In this document: positions 7,009 through 15,599 of the stretch, piece by piece
How the letters are laid out: the number at the start of each line of letters is the position of its first letter
Position numbering within the stretch: position 1 is the first letter of the stretch
NCBI GenBank assembly: GCA_964579765.1
Contig: CAZOIK010000443.1
Span: 1-25,453, forward strand
Source of the DNA: DATNBT01 sp964579765
GTDB taxonomy: Bacteria; Acidobacteriota; Vicinamibacteria; Vicinamibacterales; CAVVIG01
Reading direction: 5' to 3'
DNA length: 25,453 bases
Notes under the pieces: generated by a model
Database searches by the model: none
Told to the model about the DNA's origin: nothing
Seen by the model: the letters and a program-made list of their open reading frames with translations, nothing else
Translations under genes and position numbers: made by a program

Positions 7009-9069
7009 ATGCCGCGATCACCACACGCCCGCGTCGCTGAGCTCCGCCGCCTCATCCGTCACCACGAAGAGCAGTACTACGTGCTCAACGCGCCGGAGAT
7101 CTCCGACGCGGAGTTCGACGACCTGCTGCACGAGCTCGAGCGGCTCGAGGCGCGGCATCCCGATCTCGTCACGCCCGATTCGCCGACGCAGCGCGTCGGC
7201 GGCCGCCTGGTCGAAGGCTTCGCCACGGTCGAGCACAAGGTGCCGATGCTCAGCCTCGACAACGCGTACACCGAGGACGAGCTCCGCGCCTTCGACGAGC
7301 GCGTCCGCAAGGGCGCGGGCCTCGGCGAGGCGGCCGTCGCGTACGTCGCCGAGATGAAGATCGACGGCTTGAGCATTGCGCTGAGGTACGAGGACGGACG
7401 GCTCGTGCGAGGCGCCACGCGCGGCGACGGCACGCGCGGCGAGGACGTGACGCACAACGTCCGCACCATCCGCGCGATTCCGCTGTCCCTGCACGGCGCG
7501 CCGAAGGGCAGTCTCGAAGTCCGCGGCGAGGTGTACCTCTCGCGCGCGGCCTTCTCGCGCATGAACAGGGAGCGCGAGGAAGCCGGCGAGCCGCTCTTCG
7601 CCAACCCGCGAAACGCCGCGGCGGGGACGATGCGCAATCTCGATCCGGCGCTTGTGGCGAAACGCGGCCTGAGCGCGTTCACCTATCAGGTTGTCGCGGA
7701 CCGGGCGGTCGAGGACGTCGCGCCGACGCACAGCGGGACGCTCGGCGCCATGCGCACGTGGGGACTGCCGGTCGAGCCGCACTGGCGGCGCTGCGAGGGC
7801 GTGGACGCGCTCGCCGCGTTCTGCGCCGAGTGGGCGGAGAAGCGCCGCACCCTCAGCTTCGACACCGACGGCGTCGTCATCAAAGTGGACGACCTGGCGC
7901 TGCGCGAGAAGCTCGGCGCGACGGCGAAGTTTCCGCGCTGGGCGACGGCGTTCAAGTTTCCGGCGCAGCAGGCCCACACGAAGCTGCTGAAGATCGCCGT
8001 CAACGTCGGCCGCACGGGCGCCGTCACGCCGTACGCACTGCTCGAGCCCGTGTTCCTGGCCGGCTCGACGATCTCGATGGCGACGCTACACAACGCCGAG
8101 GACATCGCGCGCAAGGACGTCCGCGACGGCGACACGGTTGTCGTCGAGAAAGGCGGCGACGTCATCCCGAAGGTGGTGGCGCCGGTGCTCAGCCTGCGCC
8201 CGGCCGACGCGCAGCCGTTTGTCATGCCCACGCGCTGCCCGGTGTGCGGCAGCGCGCTGCACCGCGACGAGGAAGAGGTCGTCTGGCGCTGCGAGAACAC
8301 GTCGTGTCCCGCCCGGCTGCGCCGCAGCCTCGAGCACTTCGCGTCGCGCGGCGCGATGAACATCGAGGGGCTGGGCGAGTCGCTCGTCGATCAACTGCTC
8401 GCGCAGGGGCTGGTGCACGACTTCGGCGACCTCTATCACCTCACGCCAGGCGCGCTCGAGGAGCTCGTCGTCACCCCGCGCGATCCGAAGTCGGAGCGCG
8501 CCGTTCCCCGCAAGCTCGGCAAGGTCGGCCGCAATGTGCACGCGCAGATCCAGGCGAGCAAAGACAACGACCTGTCGCGGCTCGTCTACGCGCTCGGCAT
8601 TCGCCACGTCGGCGAGAAAGCGGCGGCGACGCTCGCCCGATACTTCAGGACGATGGACCGGCTGCTGGACGCGTCGGTAGAGCAGCTGCAGGAGACGCCG
8701 GAGATCGGCCCCGTCCTCGCCGAGTCGGTGCACAGTTTTGCGGCGGAGCCGCGCAACCGTGCGCTTGTCGCTAAACTGAAACACGCCGGCGTCAATATGG
8801 ACAGCCGCGCGCCCGAACCGGCGACGGTGCCGCTGGGCAAACTCGCGGGAAAGACCGTCGTCTTAACAGGCACGCTCAAGTCGATGTCTCGCGAAGAGGC
8901 GACCACCGCCCTGGAGAACCTGGGGGCAAAGGTCTCGGGGTCGGTGAGCAAGAAGACGAGCTTCGTCGTCGTCGGCGACGACGCGGGCAGTAAGCTCGAC
9001 AAAGCGCAGAAACTCGGCGTCGAAACGCTCGACGAGGACAAGTTCCGCGCTCTTATAATGGCTGAGTAA
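7009..9069 (+). CDS. ligA: NAD-dependent DNA ligase LigA
   Basis: Seals nicks during replication and repair using NAD+ as the adenylate donor. The 686-aa product has the Ia domain with HHEEQYYVLNAPEISDAEFD, the adenylation site KIDG with Lys117, and an OB fold. The Zn finger has Cys410, Cys413, Cys428 and Cys433. The HhH domain (GIRHVGEKAAATLA) and a C-terminal BRCT domain (about 605-686, GKTVVLTG...) follow. Length is typical. The ATG at 7009 is the natural start, but no Shine-Dalgarno precedes it: a REPIN-like palindrome ends five bases upstream. The tail contains a TATAAT sequence that may be the promoter of the next gene. Confidence 0.97.
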   Translation: MPRSPHARVAELRRLIRHHEEQYYVLNAPEISDAEFDDLLHELERLEARHPDLVTPDSPTQRVGGRLVEGFATVEHKVPMLSLDNAYTEDELRAFDERVRKGAGLGEAAVAYVAEMKIDGLSIALRYEDGRLVRGATRGDGTRGEDVTHNVRTIRAIPLSLHGAPKGSLEVRGEVYLSRAAFSRMNREREEAGEPLFANPRNAAAGTMRNLDPALVAKRGLSAFTYQVVADRAVEDVAPTHSGTLGAMRTWGLPVEPHWRRCEGVDALAAFCAEWAEKRRTLSFDTDGVVIKVDDLALREKLGATAKFPRWATAFKFPAQQAHTKLLKIAVNVGRTGAVTPYALLEPVFLAGSTISMATLHNAEDIARKDVRDGDTVVVEKGGDVIPKVVAPVLSLRPADAQPFVMPTRCPVCGSALHRDEEEVVWRCENTSCPARLRRSLEHFASRGAMNIEGLGESLVDQLLAQGLVHDFGDLYHLTPGALEELVVTPRDPKSERAVPRKLGKVGRNVHAQIQASKDNDLSRLVYALGIRHVGEKAAATLARYFRTMDRLLDASVEQLQETPEIGPVLAESVHSFAAEPRNRALVAKLKHAGVNMDSRAPEPATVPLGKLAGKTVVLTGTLKSMSREEATTALENLGAKVSGSVSKKTSFVVVGDDAGSKLDKAQKLGVETLDEDKFRALIMAE
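9054..9059 (+). promoter_or_regulatory. Candidate -10 box for the downstream protease gene
   Basis: A perfect TATAAT lies in the last codons of ligA (the Leu-Ile-Met reading), 18 bases before the protease ATG at 9078. Perfect AT-rich hexamers are rare in this G+C-rich window. The best -35 candidate, TCGACG at 9029-9034, is four of six to consensus with a long 19-base spacer, so the call rests on the -10 alone. Confidence 0.5.
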
Positions 9070-9077
9070 CGCACTCC

Positions 9078-10604
9078 ATGTCGTCGCGGCCCTTTACGTA
9101 CGTCTCGGCGGCCCTTGCGGCCGTCGTCGCCTTCTTCGTCGGCACGATCTTCGCCGGCGGCGTCGCGCGCTCGCTGCTCGTCGCGAATCCGGGCGAGGCT
9201 GGTCGCCACGTGCCAACGGCGCGGCTCGCACGCCCGGAGGCGACGGCTGGTCCGCTGGTCAACTTCGCCGACGTCGTCGCGCGCGTGAACCCGGCGGTCG
9301 TCAACATCGACGCCACGAGCAAGGCGCGGGGGTCGCGCCGTCATGGCCGGCAGGACGACGAGAACGGCCCGGATCTCTTCGACGCGCCGTTCGACTCCGT
9401 GCAGCCGAAGCGCGACGGCGATCCCGCACGGCTGGGCGAGGGCACCGGGTTCATCATCGACGCCGACGGCAGCATCCTGACGAACCAGCACGTCATCGAT
9501 CACGCGGAGCGGATCACGGTGAAGCTCTCGGACGGGCGCAGTCTTCGCGCGCGCGTCATCGGAGCCGATCCGGACACCGACATCGCGCTCATCAAGGTGG
9601 ACGGCGAGCACGGCCTGCCCGTCGCGCCGCTCGGCGATTCGTCCACGCTGCGCATCGGCGAGTGGGTGTGCGCGATTGGCAACCCGCTCGGCTACGAACA
9701 CTCGGTCACCGTGGGCGTGGTCAGCTCGCTCGGGCGGAAGCTCTTCGACGCGAGCCTCGACAACTACATCCAGACCGACGCGGCGATCAACTTCGGCAAC
9801 AGCGGCGGCCCGCTGATCAACGCGCGGGGCGAAGTGATCGGCATCAACGCGGCCATCAGCTCGCGCGCGAGCAACATTGGCTTCGCCGTGCCCATCAACG
9901 GCGCGACGGCGATTCTGCCGCAGCTGCGCGTGCGGGGCCGGGTGAGCCGCGGCTACATCGGCGTCGGCTTGCGCGACATCGACCCCGATCTGCAGGAGTC
10001 GCTGAAGCTGCCCGTCGCGCGCGGCGCGCTGGTGCAGGACGTCAGCGACGACTCGCCTGGCGAGCGCGCCGGCCTCAAGCCGTACGACACCATCGTCTCG
10101 ATGGACGGCCGCGACATCGTCAACGACGACGACCTCATCCGCAGCATCGCGGCGAAGTCGCCCGGGACGGCGGCGAAGCTGGGTGTCCTGCGCGACGGCC
10201 GTGAGGAGACGCTCACGGTGAAGCTCGCGGAGCGTCCCGGCCGCGAGGCGGCGGACGCACGAAAGAACGACGCGGCGTCCACGCCGGCACGGCGCAAGGC
10301 CGACAGCGACGATCCGCTCGGGCTCGCGGTGCGCGATCTCGACAAGTCGTCCGCCGTGCGCCTCGACATCCCAAAGGCGTTCCACGGCGTGCTGGTCACG
10401 AAGGTCGAGCCGCTCGGGCCGTCGTTCGACGCCGGCATCGAGCGCGACGCGCTCATCATGGAAATCAACCGCCAGCCGATCGACACGGCCGGCGACTACC
10501 GGCGGATCGCGCGCGCGTCGCATCCCGGCGAGGTGCTCGCGCTCTACATGTACTATCCCGACCTCGACCAGCGCCGCCTCGTCACCGTCAGAGTGGACAA
10601 GTAG
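9078..10604 (+). CDS. DegP/HtrA-type serine protease with two PDZ domains, membrane-anchored or exported
   Basis: Trypsin-fold envelope quality-control protease. The N-terminus has a hydrophobic segment at about 6-30, either a signal sequence or an anchor. The catalytic triad is visible as His138 (TNQHVID), Asp168 (DTDIALIKV) and Ser242 (GNSGGPL). Two PDZ domains follow, at about 285-375 (GYIGVGLRDI..., GLKPYDTIVSMDG) and about 400-500 (second PDZ, FHGVLVTKVEPLGPS). They are separated by a charged Ala/Asp/Lys-rich linker. Length (508 aa) matches the DegP/MucD group. An insertion of charged residues after residue 80 resembles the LA loop. It is followed 22 bases later by an NtrC-like regulator, but no sensor kinase is visible. 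DegP, DegQ or MucD identity cannot be settled here. Confidence 0.93.
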   Translation: MSSRPFTYVSAALAAVVAFFVGTIFAGGVARSLLVANPGEAGRHVPTARLARPEATAGPLVNFADVVARVNPAVVNIDATSKARGSRRHGRQDDENGPDLFDAPFDSVQPKRDGDPARLGEGTGFIIDADGSILTNQHVIDHAERITVKLSDGRSLRARVIGADPDTDIALIKVDGEHGLPVAPLGDSSTLRIGEWVCAIGNPLGYEHSVTVGVVSSLGRKLFDASLDNYIQTDAAINFGNSGGPLINARGEVIGINAAISSRASNIGFAVPINGATAILPQLRVRGRVSRGYIGVGLRDIDPDLQESLKLPVARGALVQDVSDDSPGERAGLKPYDTIVSMDGRDIVNDDDLIRSIAAKSPGTAAKLGVLRDGREETLTVKLAERPGREAADARKNDAASTPARRKADSDDPLGLAVRDLDKSSAVRLDIPKAFHGVLVTKVEPLGPSFDAGIERDALIMEINRQPIDTAGDYRRIARASHPGEVLALYMYYPDLDQRRLVTVRVDK

Positions 10605-10626
10605 GCAGGAGTCCACGCACGCGCTG

Positions 10627-12048
10627 ATGCCCAAGCCCAAGATCCTCGTCATCGACGACGACGCCGGCATCCGGGAGTCGTTGAAGATGACGCTCGAATA
10701 CGACGGCTACGACGTCTCGGGCGCAGCGACCGGGCAGGAGGGCCTGAACCTCGTCGAGCGCGACGCGCCGGACCTCGTGCTGCTCGACGTGAAGATGCCC
10801 GGCATGGACGGCCTCGACGTCCTTACGCGGCTGCACTCGATGCACGAGACGCTGCCGGTCGTCATGATCTCCGCGCACGGGACGCCGAGTTCCGCCGTCG
10901 AGGCGATTCGCAAAGGCGCCCTCGACTTCCTCGAGAAACCCTTCGAGAGCACCGACCGCCTCCGCGTGACGATTCAGAACGCGCTCGAGCAGGCCCGGCT
11001 GCGCGACGAGAACCGGACGCTCAAGAAGGCCGTCGAAGTCCGGCATCAGATGATCGGCGAGAGCGGATCGCTGAAGCAGGTGATGGGCGCCATCGGGCGC
11101 GCGGCCCCGACCAACGCCACCGTCCTCATCACGGGCGAGAGCGGCGTGGGCAAAGAACTCGTGGCGCGGACCATCCATCGCAACAGCCTGCGCGCGCGCG
11201 AGCGTTTCGTGCAGGTCAACTGCGCGGCCATCCCCGAAGAGCTGATCGAGAGCGAGTTGTTCGGCCACGAGAAGGGCAGCTTCACCGGCGCGACCGAGAA
11301 GCAGGTCGGCAAGTTCGAGCAGGCCGATCGCGGCACGATCTTCCTGGACGAGGTCGGCGACATGTCGCCGAAGACCCAGGCCAAGGTGCTGCGCGTGCTC
11401 CAGGAAGGCGAGGTCGAGCGCATCGGATCGGCGCGGACGATCAAGGTGGACGTCCGCGTCATCGCGGCGACGAACAAGAACCTCGAGGAGGAGATCGAGA
11501 AGGGGCATTTCCGCGAGGATCTCTACTTCCGCCTGGCGGTGATTCCGATCTACGTGCCGCCGCTGCGCGAGCGTCCGGACGACATCCCGCTGCTCGTCCG
11601 GCACTTCATGGAGGTCATCAGCCGCGAGAGCAACCTCCGGCCCAAGCGGATCACGCCCGCGGCGATCGAGGTGCTGCAGCGCTACCGGTGGAAGGGCAAC
11701 ATCCGCGAACTGCGCAACACCGTCGAACGCCTGATCATCATGAGCGGCGCCGAGACGATCGACGTCGCCGATCTGCCCGAGGTCGTGCGCGCCTCCGCCA
11801 ACACGTCGGTGCAGGCGCCGGCGGGACAACCTGCCGTGGCTGCGCCGCGGGCCGAGAGCGACGGCGGACGGGCGTTGCCCGGCACGCTGCGCGAATTCAA
11901 GGACAACGCCGAGCGCGCGTTTCTCGTGAGCAAGCTGCGCGAGAACGGCTGGAACATCTCCAAGACCGCCGAGGCCATCGACACGCCGCGCAGCAACCTG
12001 TACAAGAAGCTGGAGCAGTATCAGATCTCGCAGGAGTCCGACGGCTGA
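10627..12048 (+). CDS. Sigma54-dependent response regulator, NtrC/AtoC/NtrX-like
   Basis: Three-domain activator of sigma54 promoters, 473 aa. The receiver domain (about 4-120) has the acidic pocket IDDDAG, the phospho-acceptor Asp54 in LLDVKMPGMDG, and the conserved SAHG and EKPF positions. The AAA+ domain has Walker A GESGVGK (170-176), the sigma54-contact loop GSFTGA (217-222, one conservative change from GAFTGA), Walker B GTIFLDEVGDM and the arginine-finger region. A C-terminal Fis-type helix-turn-helix (SKTAEAIDTPRSNLYKKLEQ) binds DNA. The overall pattern is closest to NtrX-type regulators, but no NtrY-like kinase is adjacent, so the signal is unknown. The start ATG at 10627 has only a weak, distant AGGAG upstream. 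Confidence 0.93.
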   Translation: MPKPKILVIDDDAGIRESLKMTLEYDGYDVSGAATGQEGLNLVERDAPDLVLLDVKMPGMDGLDVLTRLHSMHETLPVVMISAHGTPSSAVEAIRKGALDFLEKPFESTDRLRVTIQNALEQARLRDENRTLKKAVEVRHQMIGESGSLKQVMGAIGRAAPTNATVLITGESGVGKELVARTIHRNSLRARERFVQVNCAAIPEELIESELFGHEKGSFTGATEKQVGKFEQADRGTIFLDEVGDMSPKTQAKVLRVLQEGEVERIGSARTIKVDVRVIAATNKNLEEEIEKGHFREDLYFRLAVIPIYVPPLRERPDDIPLLVRHFMEVISRESNLRPKRITPAAIEVLQRYRWKGNIRELRNTVERLIIMSGAETIDVADLPEVVRASANTSVQAPAGQPAVAAPRAESDGGRALPGTLREFKDNAERAFLVSKLRENGWNISKTAEAIDTPRSNLYKKLEQYQISQESDG

Positions 12049-12095
12049 TCGTGCGAGGCAGGACGCGCCGGCCGTCGCGCATTGGCGAGGCAGGC

Positions 12096-12101
12096 TACAA
12101 T
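12096..12101 (+). promoter_or_regulatory. Candidate -10 box of the RNase P RNA gene
   Basis: TACAAT (five of six to TATAAT) ends six bases before 12108, the first base of the predicted P1 helix of the RNase P RNA. This is the spacing expected for a transcription start at the mature 5' end. No good -35 is seen at 16-18 bases upstream. Confidence 0.55.
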
Positions 12102-12107
12102 GGACGG

Positions 12108-12499
12108 GATCGCAGTGCGCGAAACGGCCGCGGAGCCGCTCTCGGGCGGCCCCGAGGAAAGTCCGAACTCCGCAGGGCAGTGCGCCGGGTAACTCCCGGT
12201 CGGGGCGACCCGAAGGACAGTGGCACAGAAAACATACCGCCTCGGTTGGCGGCCCTTTCAAGGCCGCCAGCAAGGTAAGGGTGAAAAGGTGCGGTAAGAG
12301 CGCACCGCGCCGGTGGCAACATCGGTGGCAGGCAAAACCCCGCACGGAGCAAGACCAAATAGGGAGGCAGGACGGCCCGTCTAATGCCTCCGGGTCGGTT
12401 GCTTGATCCCGCCAGCAATGGCGGGGCTAGAGGAATGGCCGTTGCGCCGAAGCCGCGAGGCGAAGGCGAACAGAATTCGGCTTACTGTGCACTGCGATC
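12108..12499 (+). ncRNA. rnpB: RNase P RNA (class A), M1 RNA
   Basis: Catalytic RNA that matures tRNA 5' ends. The conserved blocks occur in order: GAGGAAAGTCC (12154-12164), the ACAGAAA...ATACCGCC block (12225-12241), the GGTGAAAAGGTGCGGTAAG region (about 12280-12298), AGACCAAATAGGG (12352-12364), AGAGGAATGG (12429-12438) and ACAGAATTCGGCTTA (12470-12484). The ends pair to form P1: GATCGCAGTGC (12108-12118) with GCACTGCGATC (12489-12499), extended inward by a G-U and a C-G pair. This sets both ends to within a few bases and gives about 392 nt. No intrinsic terminator follows; the epimerase start codon is only nine bases downstream. Confidence 0.96.
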
Positions 12500-12508
12500 G
12501 CTAACTTC

Positions 12509-13438
12509 GTGGCCTCGTATCTCATCACCGGCGGCGCCGGCTTCATCGGATCGCATCTCGCGGAGGAGCTGCTGCGGCGCGGCCATCGCGTCCGCGTCGC
12601 CGACAGCCTGATCACCGGCAAGCGCGCGAACCTCGACGTCGTTCCCGGCGCAGACTTCCTGCTCGGCGACCTCGCCGACGCCGAGGTCGCCGCGCGCGCC
12701 TGCGCGGGCATGGACTACGTCCTGCACCAGGCGGCCATCCCGTCGGTGCCGCGATCGGTGGACGATCCCGTCACCTCGAACCGCGCCAACATCACGGCGA
12801 CGCTCAACGTGCTCGTCGCCGCGCGCAAAGCCGGCGTCCGGCGGCTCGTCTACGCCGGGTCTTCCTCGGCCTACGGCGACACGCCGACGCTGCCCAAACG
12901 CGAGGACATGCCCACGGCTCCCAAGTCGCCGTACGCACTGCAGAAGCTCGTGGGCGAGCAGTACTGCCGCATGTTCACCGAGCTGTACGGATTCGAGACG
13001 GTGACGACGCGGTACTTCAACGTGTTCGGGCCGCGGCAGGATCCCGGATCGCCGTACTCCGGTGTCATCTCGCTGTTTGCGACGGCGCTGCCCGCGGGCA
13101 AGCAGCCCGTCATCTACGGCGACGGCGGGCAGACCCGCGACTTCACCTACGTCGCCAACGTCGTCGATGGCGTGCTGCGGGCGTGCGAGGCGCCGAAGGC
13201 GGCCGGCGAAGTGATCAACGTCGCGACCGGCATGCGCATCTCGCTCAACGACCTCCTGCGCACGCTCAACCAGATCGTCGGGACGAACCTCGCGCCGATC
13301 TACAAGGATTCGCGCGCCGGCGACGTGCGCGACTCGCAGGCGGACATCTCCAAAGCCAAGGCGCTCCTCGGCTACACTCCACTCGTGACGTTCGAAGACG
13401 GTCTCCGCCGAACCCTCGAGTGGTGCGTCAGTGCCTGA
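12509..13438 (+). CDS. NAD-dependent sugar-nucleotide epimerase/dehydratase (UDP-GlcNAc 4-epimerase-like)
   Basis: Extended short-chain dehydrogenase, 309 aa. The Rossmann motif GGAGFIGSHL is at the very N-terminus, and the catalytic pair YxxxK is Tyr142/Lys146, preceded by the SSSAYGD motif. Other landmarks are NVFGPRQDPGSPYSGVI and the cofactor/substrate segment GQTRDFTYV. The sequence style resembles WbpP/TviC-type UDP-N-acetylglucosamine 4-epimerases used in cell-surface polysaccharide synthesis; the substrate is inferred. The GTG start is the only one that keeps the Rossmann fold intact. No Shine-Dalgarno is seen, because the RNase P RNA ends nine bases upstream. The 3' end overlaps the next gene by eight bases. 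Confidence 0.9.
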   Translation: MASYLITGGAGFIGSHLAEELLRRGHRVRVADSLITGKRANLDVVPGADFLLGDLADAEVAARACAGMDYVLHQAAIPSVPRSVDDPVTSNRANITATLNVLVAARKAGVRRLVYAGSSSAYGDTPTLPKREDMPTAPKSPYALQKLVGEQYCRMFTELYGFETVTTRYFNVFGPRQDPGSPYSGVISLFATALPAGKQPVIYGDGGQTRDFTYVANVVDGVLRACEAPKAAGEVINVATGMRISLNDLLRTLNQIVGTNLAPIYKDSRAGDVRDSQADISKAKALLGYTPLVTFEDGLRRTLEWCVSA

Positions 13439-14042
13439 CGTCCACGTCCCGAAGCTCGACGAGCACGGCTCGGGAAAGTCGGTGCTCAAGCTGCTGCTCG
13501 AAGTGGCGCTGATCAGCGTCGGCGTATTCCTCGGCCTCGCCGGCGAGCAGTGGCGCGAGGCGCGCCATCAGCGCGAGCTGGCGAACGAGGCGCTGCGGCG
13601 CTTCCGGACGGAAATTGTCGAGAACAGAAAAGCTGTTGCCGGTGTAAAGGACTACCACCTGGAGCTGCAAAAGCGGCTGCACGAGGAGTTCGCGAAGACG
13701 CCAAACAAGCGCAACGCCGACAACATCCAGTTGAAAGGGATCAGGCCTGCGCACTTCGATCGTTCGGCGTGGGATCTGGCCATTGCGACGCAGTCGCTCG
13801 CGTATATCGATCCGGCGCTGTCGCTCGAGTTGTCGCGCGTCTACAACACGCAGGACACCGTCGACGGCCTCTCGCGCGGCCTGACGCAGGCCATGTACAC
13901 GATGCCGCCGATCGACGATCCCCGCGTGACGACGTTCTTCGGCGCCATCACGCTGTATTACGACGACATGCGGTTCTACGAACCGGAATTGCTCCAGTTG
14001 TACGACCAGATCCTGCCAAAGATCGATAAGGCTCTGAAGTAG
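13431..14042 (+). CDS. Small membrane-anchored protein of unknown function (DUF6090-like pattern)
   Basis: A 203-aa protein with one N-terminal transmembrane helix (about 19-37, LLLEVALISVGVFLGLAG) followed at once by EQWRE. This layout, a hydrophobic helix ending in a short G-L-A/E-Q-W-type motif, resembles the DUF6090 group, but I recognise it only by style. The rest is charged and probably helical (residues 45-90), then a mixed region with several Tyr and Asp. It starts with GTG overlapping the epimerase stop by eight bases, so it is probably co-expressed with that enzyme. No catalytic motif is seen. The gene converges with the sulfatase gene. Confidence 0.75.
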   Translation: MPDVHVPKLDEHGSGKSVLKLLLEVALISVGVFLGLAGEQWREARHQRELANEALRRFRTEIVENRKAVAGVKDYHLELQKRLHEEFAKTPNKRNADNIQLKGIRPAHFDRSAWDLAIATQSLAYIDPALSLELSRVYNTQDTVDGLSRGLTQAMYTMPPIDDPRVTTFFGAITLYYDDMRFYEPELLQLYDQILPKIDKALK

Positions 14043-14066
14043 CGCGAGCGCTTTAGCCGAGCGAAC

Positions 14067-15539
14067 CTACTTTGCCGACGGCGGACCCGGGTTGTCGGCC
14101 GTGCGCGTCGCCGGCGGCGTGCCGATGTGATCCGCCCACGTCGCGCCGGTGTTGCCGCTCGTCCCGCTCTCGTCGATCTCCGGCAGCATCGTCTGGTTCC
14201 AGGCAAGCCACTTGTTCACCAGCCGCTCGTAGACCTCCGGCTCGCGTCCCTTCAGATTCGCACGCTCCAGCGGGTCCTCGACGACGTTGAAGAGGAAGGT
14301 GTTGTTGAGGATCTTGAGGAACTTTATGTCGCCGTCGCGGATGGCGCGCTGCGCGTTCGCCTTGTAGCGCCAGTAGAGCGTGCGCGGCTGCGGCGGAGCG
14401 CCGGTGAGCATCGGCAGCAGGTTGATGCCGTCGGGCGGATACGCCGGATCCGGTGAGGCGCCCGCAGCGGCGAGCAGCGTCGGCATCCAGTCCATCGAGA
14501 TCGACACCTGATCGTTTGTCTTGCCCTGCGGCAGCCGCGCCGGCCACGAGACGATCGACGGAATCCGCAGTCCGCCTTCGAGCAACTCGGTCTTCTTCCC
14601 CGTGAACGGCCACGTGTCGGCGTACCGCTCGCCGCCGTTGTCGCTCGTGAAGACGACGATGGTGTTGTTCGTGAGGCGATGGTCGTCGAGCGCTTTGAGC
14701 ACACGGCCGATCTGCGTGTCCATCGCGCCGATCATCTCGCGATACGTCCGCTGCGTGCCGCCGTCGTAGTCCGCGACGCCGCGGCCCTGCATACGCAGCC
14801 GATCCGATTCGGCCTGGCCGTCCGCGCCGGGGCCTTCCCACGGCCAGTGCGGCGCGTTGAAGTGCAGGCTGACGAGGAACGGCTGGCGCGCCTTCGCGTA
14901 GCCGTCGATGACGCCGACCGCGCGATCGCCGAAGAGCGTCGTGAGATAGCCGATCTGATGGATTGGCATGTCGTCGTCCCACAAGTCTTCGTTGGGACCG
15001 CCGGGGGAGTGGCGGTAGTAGTCCACGCCGCCACTGCGGAAACCGTAGAAGTGGTCGTAGCCGCTCTGGAGCGGCCCGAACTTCGGCAGGTAGCCGAGAT
15101 GCCACTTGCCGATGAGCGTCGTGCCGTAGCCCGCCTTCTTCAGGATCGACGGCAGCGTCGGATGCTCGGGCGGGAGGCCGACGTTGCCGGTGCGAGGCGC
15201 GTTCGGGTTGAGATAGCCGAGCGGTTCCTCGAGGCCAATCGGCAGCCGGTACTGATAGCGGCCGGTGATGAGCGCCGTGCGGGTCGCCGAGCAGACGGCC
15301 GAGTTCGCGTACCCCTGGAGAAACCGCACGCCGCGCGCGGCGATGCGATCGATGTTCAGCGTCTTCATGTCGGGACGGCCGTAGCAGCTGACGTCGGCAT
15401 AGCCAAGGTCGTCGGCCATGATGAAGACGATGTTCGGAGGCGTCGTGCGCGGCTGTCCGAACACGTCATCGACACCGGCGGCCATCGCCAGCGATCCGAG
15501 CGCGGTCGTTTTCAGGACGTCACGTCGAGTGTGAGGCAT
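14067..15539 (-). CDS. Tat-exported sulfatase (arylsulfatase A-like)
   Basis: Formylglycine-dependent sulfate ester hydrolase of the alkaline-phosphatase superfamily, 490 aa. The start at 15539 gives a twin-arginine signal (HTRRDVLKTTALGSLAMAAG), so it is exported folded. The N-terminal metal site NIVFIMADDLGYADVSCYG has Asp43/Asp44. The modification motif CSATR has Cys83, which a formylglycine-generating enzyme or an anaerobic maturase must convert. HFNAPHWPW and SDNGGERYADTWPFTGKKTELLEGG follow as in family members. Natural substrates are probably sulfated polysaccharides or aryl sulfates, which is an inference. The longer frame upstream (to 15632) is rejected because it would bury the Tat signal. 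A -10-like TATACT lies seven bases before the ATG. Confidence 0.93.
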   Translation of the reverse strand: MPHTRRDVLKTTALGSLAMAAGVDDVFGQPRTTPPNIVFIMADDLGYADVSCYGRPDMKTLNIDRIAARGVRFLQGYANSAVCSATRTALITGRYQYRLPIGLEEPLGYLNPNAPRTGNVGLPPEHPTLPSILKKAGYGTTLIGKWHLGYLPKFGPLQSGYDHFYGFRSGGVDYYRHSPGGPNEDLWDDDMPIHQIGYLTTLFGDRAVGVIDGYAKARQPFLVSLHFNAPHWPWEGPGADGQAESDRLRMQGRGVADYDGGTQRTYREMIGAMDTQIGRVLKALDDHRLTNNTIVVFTSDNGGERYADTWPFTGKKTELLEGGLRIPSIVSWPARLPQGKTNDQVSISMDWMPTLLAAAGASPDPAYPPDGINLLPMLTGAPPQPRTLYWRYKANAQRAIRDGDIKFLKILNNTFLFNVVEDPLERANLKGREPEVYERLVNKWLAWNQTMLPEIDESGTSGNTGATWADHIGTPPATRTADNPGPPSAK

Positions 15540-15546
15540 GCGCGGG

Positions 15547-15552
15547 AGTATA
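15547..15552 (-). promoter_or_regulatory. Candidate -10 box of the sulfatase gene
   Basis: Read on the minus strand this is TATACT, five of six to TATAAT. Seven bases separate it from the sulfatase ATG at 15539, so transcription would begin at or within a base or two of the start codon, giving a leaderless mRNA. No clear -35 is seen. Confidence 0.5.
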
Positions 15553-15585
15553 CGACGCGCCGCAGCCGGCCGCCGACCGCTGTGG

Positions 15586-15591
15586 TAGATT
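15586..15591 (+). promoter_or_regulatory. Candidate -10 box of the divergent membrane-protein gene
   Basis: TAGATT (four of six to TATAAT) is eight bases before the ATG at 15600, so the transcript would also be leaderless. It faces away from the sulfatase promoter in the same 60-base divergent spacer. Confidence 0.35.
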
Positions 15592-15599
15592 GCACGGCG

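Noticed and set aside
14041..14052. AGCGC-GA-GCGCT hairpin followed by TTT... between convergent genes.
   Set aside because: Only five pairs, a two-base loop and a three-base T run; too weak to call a terminator.
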